A stretch of 64,000 bases of DNA from Cordia subcordata (taxonomy: Eukaryota; Streptophyta; Magnoliopsida; Boraginales; Cordiaceae). Positions 57,681 through 64,000 of the stretch are shown one piece after another. The stretch's first letter is position 1; the number at the start of each line of letters is the position of its first letter. The notes beneath the pieces are model-generated. The model had not been told where the DNA came from, ran no database searches, and was given only the letters and a program-made list of their open reading frames with translations. Position numbers and translations under genes: made by a program. The stretch spans positions 8,848,501-8,912,500 of the forward strand of contig JAPTOF010000001.1 of assembly GCA_028554755.1 (NCBI GenBank), in the 5' to 3' direction.

Positions 57681-60075
57681 GTATATGTTTTCTTTTTGAA
57701 AGATACCTTGGCCGCCTCCCAATCCCAACTAACTTGAATCTTTCCACTCCCACATGACCCCAATCCCGTTCATTAAATTTACTAGACTATTTTTCATTAT
57801 GATCTTCGTTATTTAAGTTGTAATAGTAATTTTTAGTGTATATTTTTTAAAATTTAGATGATATTTTAATATGTGATAATTTTTGAGAAGGAAAAAAAAT
57901 GAATTATTTAAGAACATACCTTAAAATCTTAAATAAATAAAATTTAAGCGCTAAAGTTTTTTTAATTGGTTATAAATATCGTTGTGTTATTCTTGAAAAA
58001 GATTTTATACATGATAATTATTTTTAAAATATATATACACGATTAATTAAGTTTATAATAGTTAGATTTGTGTGTCAAATTATTCTAATTAACTAATTTG
58101 ATATTAAAATTATTTTCACTTTTCAGACTAAAGTATACATTAAAAAAAATTTATTCCTTTTTTCCAAAATAAAGAGAAAAATATTGACTCAGAATCTCAT
58201 GAGCTATCTTTTGCATCCGATATTGATAGAAATGTGATTTTAGAACATTTAGCAAAATCTCCAATAATTGAACATAAAAAATTTATATTAGTCCTTTAGT
58301 TTGTGACCTGGGATTACGTTCTCAAATTGATGAATTTTATATTATATATGAGAGAAAGATGGGCACAATTTCGTTGACTAAATCGATAAACCTTTCTTTA
58401 TATTATTTTTATTCTTTATGTTTTTATATTAAAATTTTTAACATGATAGCTTTTCAATTAGATCCTACCCCTTCCTCCCCCCTCTCCCAATTCAAATCCT
58501 GGTTCCACCCTGACGATACTAGTCTAATCCCACATAATGCTGCTAGTGTGATATATTTTATATTTTACATTTTATATAATTTAAATAATCATATAGTTAA
58601 ATGTCAATCATTTTTATTGAGAAAATAATCTATCAATTTCTTGAAGGTATATTTATTTTAATCTGAATATTTATGGGACATTACTATTTATTCTCAATCT
58701 TTTATTTAGTTGTAACAATACGTTCATTTATTAAAAGTTGAAAAATCATATTAGCTGTTAAAAAAGAAATAAAATATAAAAATTTTGGTGTTAACTATTA
58801 AAAAAGAAATAAAATATAGAAAAATTGAAGAAACAATTGACGGGGTGCCCCGTTTGGAGACTCTGTGAATTTATTTGACAATGGTGGTGGTGGTGTTACT
58901 AGTTGTCGAGGCAGCAATGGTGGTGAACAGGTAATAGTAGAGATCTAAAGTAGAAAAGAATTGGAAGATGATGTTTGTTGTTATATATATGTGTATGGAA
59001 GATTCAAAGGGAAAAAATTGGATGGAGATGAAAGAAGAAGATAATGATGATTAAAAAAAATACGTAAATTTTAATTTTTGTTAGATTGAGTTTTGTGAGA
59101 TTTGTGAACTTGAAATCTGTAAGTTGTGAATACAACATTCATAATTAGTAAATAGAGTTTGAGCATAGCGTCTATGATTAGTAAACAGATTGTATACATA
59201 TCGTTCACAAGTTGTGAATATGTATTAAAGAGTCATGAATAGGTTGTTTATTAATTTTAAACATATAATGCAAAAGTTTTAAATATATAGTATAACAACA
59301 ATGAATAATTAAACTTATAAACATATCATATAAAAGTTGTAAATAATTAAAAGTTTTGAACATAAAATGCTAGAATTGTAAACATATAATATGAGATCTA
59401 TAAATAATTAAAAGTTAGAAATGTACTATACACGTTGTGAACACGGGTATTTTCACGCACTGCACCGCATAGTACTAAAAGGGTGCACAATACATGTGGT
59501 GCATAGTATAAGTGCTAGCCTTACCACTATATGACCAAACTAGCTTCCCACAAACCAAAAATTAAATTAAGTGTAAATAGTACCTACTATTATGAGGTTA
59601 AGTGTATGTTACTTGTTGCCTCATGTACTTTTAAAATAGTTACCAAACTCCCTTGTGGCCCTAACATGTAGCATAAATGACTCTTAAAATAGACACAAAA
59701 TTCATCTATGGTCTTTAAATGTGTAGAAAATATTTTCCTTAAAATGAGAATCCGTATCTATTCTAAAATTGTAACCGATAATAATGTACAATTATGGTAA
59801 ATCATAGAAGGATAAGACACTATTTACTAATTAAATAAATAAATGCTTAAGTGTAGCTGATCACCTCTAATGATATTACAATTGTACCTCTATATGAACA
59901 CAAGTTTTTCTTTTAAAAAAAAAAAAAAATCTCATTCGGAATTAGTCTCAACTACTTGAATTATCCCTCATCCCTATATAAACACAAGTTCTGTAGCCTT
60001 AAATTAACTATCGTATATAGTATTTGGAGGCAACAAGAAAAATGATAAGATTGGAAAGTGCTGTAGAACGCTCAC
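57681..60075. other. Remainder of decarboxylase intron 4
   Basis: AT-rich. 59100-59460 has loosely repeated GTAAACATATAATGxAAAAGTTGT-like units. No other gene recognised on either strand. Confidence 0.5.
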
Positions 60076-61423
60076 AAGTTCGATGAATGGGAGTATGACT
60101 CCAGAAAGTGCAGCATCACAGTGGATGTAAAATCGATTTTGTGTAAAACCACATTCTTGAAGTGTTCTAGTAACTTGATCAAGATCATCAATAGCTCCTT
60201 TGAAAGTAGTTCCTGCATTGTTTAGGAAATTTGAGTAGGTAACATCTCATCTCCCATCCTTGTACGAATCTTAAGAGGACCATATATACAAAAAGGATAA
60301 AAGGGAAAGAAGCTAAGAGAAAGAGAAGACACACCAATGTTGACGTTGACAATTGCTGGTTTGTCTTTGTTGAGAAGTAGCTTTCTTCTTAAATCTGCAC
60401 AATCAATCTTTCCATTGATTGAGGTGTCAATCATAACACACTCCATCCTGTACATTCGTGCAGCTTTAAATATGGAATAGTGAGACTCTTGTGATGTATA
60501 TAAAATTCCATCTGGCAGCATTTCTCTCCTGCAATTAATTAACAATATATATGAGATGAAACTATTCTATAAAGAATAGTGGTGGCATCCCTAGTCTGCG
60601 TATCATTAGTGTAATGTCCTGTTCCAATTAGTGTAAAACCATGTCCCACGTCAATTTTTTGTGACAGTCTATAGTGACATAAATTCGCTGCTACTATTAT
60701 TATGCGTTTAAGTATTTTAGATTAATTGATTAGATACGATATTGCAGTAAGCTTGTAGTTGGCCCTGGGCCCTTTACAATTAGGGTAAACTAAAAAGCTA
60801 CAATCGATCCTTTTAAATATGAAAAGAGGAGGAAAAAAAAAACCATGCGACATTTAGCGTAAGCAATACTAACCCAATCCACAAGGCGTGGAAATTGCTT
60901 TCAGTGCCACCATTTAGTGACATAACCCCAATATTCGTCCTTGTCAATTTCCCACAGTTGCGCAAACCAATCTAAAACGCCTACCTCAAACTTTCTCGAG
61001 TGCAGACTAGAATTGGTGTCTGTGAAAGGATCACCACAGTTGTTTATGTGGAAGCGTAGTAGTTGGGCTAAAGAAGCGTAATGATCATTGCACAAGTTCA
61101 CTGGGTAACCTGAAACATTATTTGACAACATTCACAATTTAGATAACTAAAAATATCCGTGTTATTAGTCAAAACCTATGTGTAATATGTTGTCGACATG
61201 CAATAAAGAAAGAACAATAATTTATTCGGACGTGTTTTGGTCTATTTATCCGACAATTCAACGTGGAGGGATGACCAAGATGACATATTGACCTAATTTT
61301 CAAGCACAATCTAACTCTAATGTTTAAGTAAGGTGACTAGTTTTTATTGATCTTAGAAAATATCTAAGTTACTTTTCAACTCGTAGTAACGTGTTTTGAT
61401 TTCTATTCTATTTAAGAATAAAA

Positions 61424-61675
61424 TAAGGGCCAGTTTGGATTAATTTTTTTTAAGAAAAAAATTAATTTTTTTTGAAGAAAAAGTATTTTTTTAAAAAAAA
61501 ATTATATTAATTTTGTAATAATTATTTGATTTGATTTTTAAAAAAATTGAAATTCTAAAAAAAATCAAATATAACTTTTTTTTAAAATTAAAATTTTTAA
61601 TTTTTTTAAAAAAATTATTTTTTAAACGTTATTAAAAAAATACTTTAAAAAAGAACCAATCCAAACGAGCCCAAA
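61424..61675. mobile_element. Tourist-like MITE, copy 5, in decarboxylase intron 1
   Basis: 246 bp (61427-61672), ends GGGCCAGTTTGGATTAAT and AACCAATCCAAACGAGCCC, flanks TAA and AAA. Lies in the first intron of decarboxylase copy B. Confidence 0.85.
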
Positions 61676-62249
61676 GTGGTTGAGGGGATGACACATGAGA
61701 CTCTGCTCAATGATTTGATCAGACAGAATAGATTACTGCCCTTTTTTGTTCTTTCATTTTTTTTTTTTTTTTAAGTTTTTACCTGGATGCTTGCTGCTTC
61801 TTTCACGAATGGTGTCCGCATAGTTCTCCACAATGCTGGTAATATAATCCTCGGCACGTGGGATGTCCCCATCCCTACTGTGGTCTACGACAGCGATAGA
61901 AGAGACGTGCTCATTTCTACTTGACGCAACAATGTCGCTTTCTTTCTCTTCGCTCAAAGAGTACCCATGGCTGACAATAGTTTTCGCCATCATCGCAGCA
62001 GACTCAAACTATACGCGAAAGAATTAAGTGAGAGGAGTAGTGTGTAAATTAAATAACAAAGCTAGCTACGACATAACACGTGCAAAATGCTTATACTGAT
62101 CTATCCTCTTTGCCCATTTACCTGTTTTTGGTAGCGGGTTGCCATTATCTTAAGGCAACTTTTGCTCTGTGTTAGCGATTTCAATTGATGAACGACTGAC
62201 TGACATAGGCACCAATATTGGGGAGTATATATGGGTTTAATAAAGGAAG

Positions 62250-63300
62250 TATGGACACAATACGTGGACGTCTGATATGATACGATGTGACACGCGGACA
62301 TTTTCTTTTTTAAAAAATTAGGATACGACACGTTCGGGATACGTTAAATAAATTATATTTAAATTTATAGATATAGAGCATAAATATTAATTTTTGTCGT
62401 AATAAAAGAGAATAAACAAGACTAAATATCTAAATTAATATGTTATGCAATATTTAATACATAACTAGTTATGTAATATAAAATAATAATAATAAAAAAT
62501 ATATATATAATAAATAATTAATATGTGGTTAGGCTATTATATTTATTATGTGACTAAAATACTATTTTAAATTTTGATTGAGATCATTTCATAAATTAAA
62601 TTTATTTTTAAAGATTAAAATGTAAAAAAAATTAAAATGTCACATCAAAACCCACTTAATTCTTTTTCTTTCACTTTTCACATCACTCAATGCCAGACCA
62701 CCAACCCACCTACCTGCCCCTTCTTCTTTCTCTTTTCCGGGCACACACACACACACACACACAAAACACACAATGCAAGACCACTAACCCACCGACCTAC
62801 CCCTTCTTCTTTCTCTTTTCCCGGCACACACACACACACAAAGCACACAATGCAAGACCACCAACCCACCGACCTACCCCTTCTTCTTTCTCTTTTCCCG
62901 GCACACACACACACACAGAGCACACAATGCAAGACCACCAACCCACCGACCTACCCCTTCTTCTTTCTCTTTTCCCGTCACACGTACACACACAAAAACA
63001 CACACACATACATAACAATGACAGCAGAGAACAAATGCCAAAGTTTGAGCATTGCCATCAAGAGAATGTAGTGACCTACCTTTCGACTTTCAAGTGCAGA
63101 CCTCACCAAGCAACAATGGAAGTTACAGTCTAATTTTCTTTTTTTTTTTCCTTTTTGGGTTCAAAGCTTTTGAAGCATGTCACAACGTGTCCGAAAATGT
63201 TTTTTGAGAAAAAAAAAAATTGGACACGTGTCGGACACATGTCTGGGCGTGCCCGGCGCATGTCGTTGTCCGACATGTGTCGGATAAGCGATACGCAGCC
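62250..63300. mobile_element. Possible terminal-inverted-repeat element with GGACACG ends
   Basis: The left edge (about 62250-62305: GGACACAATACGTGGACGTC, then GTGACACGCGGACATTTTC) and the complemented right edge (about 63215-63300, with repeated CATGTGTCCGACACGTGTCC) share GGACAC-type motifs followed by a T-run. The interior has no transposase. Tentative. Confidence 0.4.
62692..63010. repeat. 77-83-bp minisatellite, four copies
   Basis: Units begin CAAGACCACCAACCCACCGA and contain CCTACCCCTTCTTCTTTCTC, TTTTCCCGG and a (CA)n run. Starts at about 62692, 62775, 62852 and 62929. Long open frames on both strands (62637-63133 plus, 62687-63018 minus) are produced by the repeat and are not genes. 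Confidence 0.93.
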
Positions 63301-63925
63301 TTGGAGGAGTATAGGTGCTTCTTAGGTTTATTGGCGTACAACTGTGCACCTCACTTGTTAGGAGAATGGAAAGTCTGTACAAGAGAAATCCGTGTACAGA
63401 AACATTGGTTGTCGTCAGAGTCCTTGTTGCATTGTAACTCTTACTTTATACAAATGCCCCTCTTAATCAATGAATAAGACATGGCTCTTCATTGTTTACA
63501 TTATTGGCCTTAAAAGCAAAGCCTACACATGGCTTGTCAATGGAAATTTTTTTTACCCTCATTTAAAATTTTTATGATAAAAATATCTTACTTTTTAAAT
63601 TGTTTTCAAAAATACTCTTTTCGATAAGTCACCTATCGAAATTTGAAAAAAGGTAGGCGACTTACCGTTCACGGATCCCAAAATTTGAAAAAATAAAAGA
63701 TTATGTTTTTAACGAAAATGGTAAGTCATCTACCTGAAAATGGGGCCATGCATTGAAGCCAAAAAAAAAAAAAAAATTCTCCATTGAAGCCAACGAGTCA
63801 TCATTCTGCATTGAAACCACAAAAAGCAAAGGCACATGTATTAAATGCAGCCAAAAAGGCCAAGGCACATGCATTAAATGCACACAAACCTTTCAGCCAA
63901 CAAATTGTGCAAACGCATTTAATAC
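63301..63925. other. Intergenic, no gene seen
   Basis: No recognised gene. AAAGGCACATGTATTAAATGCA recurs with small changes at 63828 and 63860, a short local duplication. Confidence 0.5.
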
Positions 63926-63991
63926 ATTACACGCCCCCACGCCCCCACGCCCCCACGCCCCACCCCCACTCCTACCCCCACCCTCAAACCT
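63926..63991 (-). repeat. (ACGCCCCC)n tract near the window edge
   Basis: ACGCCCCCACGCCCCCACGC continues as C-rich blocks. The minus strand carries at least six closely spaced runs of four or five G, a strong G-quadruplex pattern. Confidence 0.85.
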
Positions 63992-64000
63992 CAACCATTC

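Larger units (their letters stand above)
55585..61993 (-). pseudogene. Serine-decarboxylase-like gene (copy B), one frameshift
   Basis: Group II pyridoxal-phosphate amino-acid decarboxylase, plant serine/histidine-decarboxylase-like family; serine decarboxylases make ethanolamine from serine. Five exons: 61783-61993, 60874-61109, 60335-60528, 60076-60212, 55585-56130, all GT-AG. Ignoring the lesion they give 440 codons, a little under the usual family length of about 470-490. Features: GDPFTD in exon 2, [20 protein letters not shown] in exon 3, [10 protein letters not shown] (cofactor-contacting Asp) in exon 4, and [14 protein letters not shown] with the cofactor lysine near residue 278 in exon 5. 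The defect is one extra base in exon 2 (TTT at 60913-60915 where copy A has TT), turning YVTNGG into YVTKWWH and a stop. If that base is real the gene is dead; if it is a sequence error the gene is intact. Start chosen at the first ATG (MMAKTIV). Confidence 0.85.

Noticed and set aside
57449..57763. 104-codon minus-strand hydrophobic frame
   Set aside because: Lies in the family 3 repeat inside a decarboxylase intron; the run of V/Y/M/F comes from ATAC-type simple sequence.
62692..63010. CRISPR-like spaced repeats
   Set aside because: The repeats are adjacent without unique spacers and the genome is a plant.
62637..63133. Long overlapping frames on both strands
   Set aside because: Produced by a minisatellite with period 77-83 bp; peptides repeat accordingly.

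Overview
The window is eukaryotic nuclear DNA from a flowering plant, most likely a eudicot. It is AT-rich, its genes are split by GT-AG introns, and the recognisable proteins are plant-specific: a carotenoid cleavage dioxygenase, a JINGUBANG-type WD40 protein, a tonoplast aquaporin of the TIP4 group and plant serine-decarboxylase-like proteins. Plant transposable elements fill most of the remaining space. The species cannot be named from the sequence alone. There is no prokaryotic, plastid or mitochondrial content.

Layout. 1-1.7 kb: remnant of a possible Mutator-like element bounded by inverted arrays of a degenerate ~19-bp motif. 1.7-8.5 kb (+): a 13-exon carotenoid cleavage dioxygenase gene of 599 codons. 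Its 3.6-kb third intron holds a decayed Ty3/gypsy gag, itself split by a ~420-bp foldback element with a 13-bp target duplication. 8.8-9.3 kb: a hAT-type non-autonomous element with an exact 8-bp target duplication. 10.4-18.4 kb (-): a complete but dead Tekay/Del-type Ty3/gypsy retrotransposon with two ~1.65-kb LTRs, primer-binding site and polypurine tract. 18.4-29 kb: gene-free, containing MITEs, LINE fragments, a solo LTR and CACTA-like debris. 29.2-30.6 kb (+): an intronless WD40 gene. 32.7-34.5 kb: LTR and copia debris. 34.7-37.0 kb (-): a TIP4-type aquaporin gene, preceded on the left by a stray copy of part of its first exon. 42.2-44.3 kb (-): a multi-exon casein kinase I pseudogene. 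46.6-48.4 kb and 55.6-62.0 kb (-): two tandem copies of a serine-decarboxylase-like gene, the first heavily broken, the second complete except for one frameshift. Between them lie a tandem TRIM retrotransposon (LTR-internal-LTR-internal-LTR), a LINE fragment and a second TRIM inserted in that LINE. 62.2-64 kb: a possible terminal-inverted-repeat element containing a 77-83-bp minisatellite.

The genes do not form a pathway or operon. Only three look intact: the dioxygenase (carotenoid/apocarotenoid metabolism), the WD40 protein (JINGUBANG family, linked to pollen) and the aquaporin (vacuolar membrane). Exon structures were built by hand from conserved protein sequence and GT/AG sites; total lengths (599, 456 and 247 residues) and reading phases close exactly, which supports them. 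I found no convincing new biological system. The most unusual features are the nested and tandem retroelements, the aquaporin exon fragment between short direct repeats, and the graded decay of the two decarboxylase copies.
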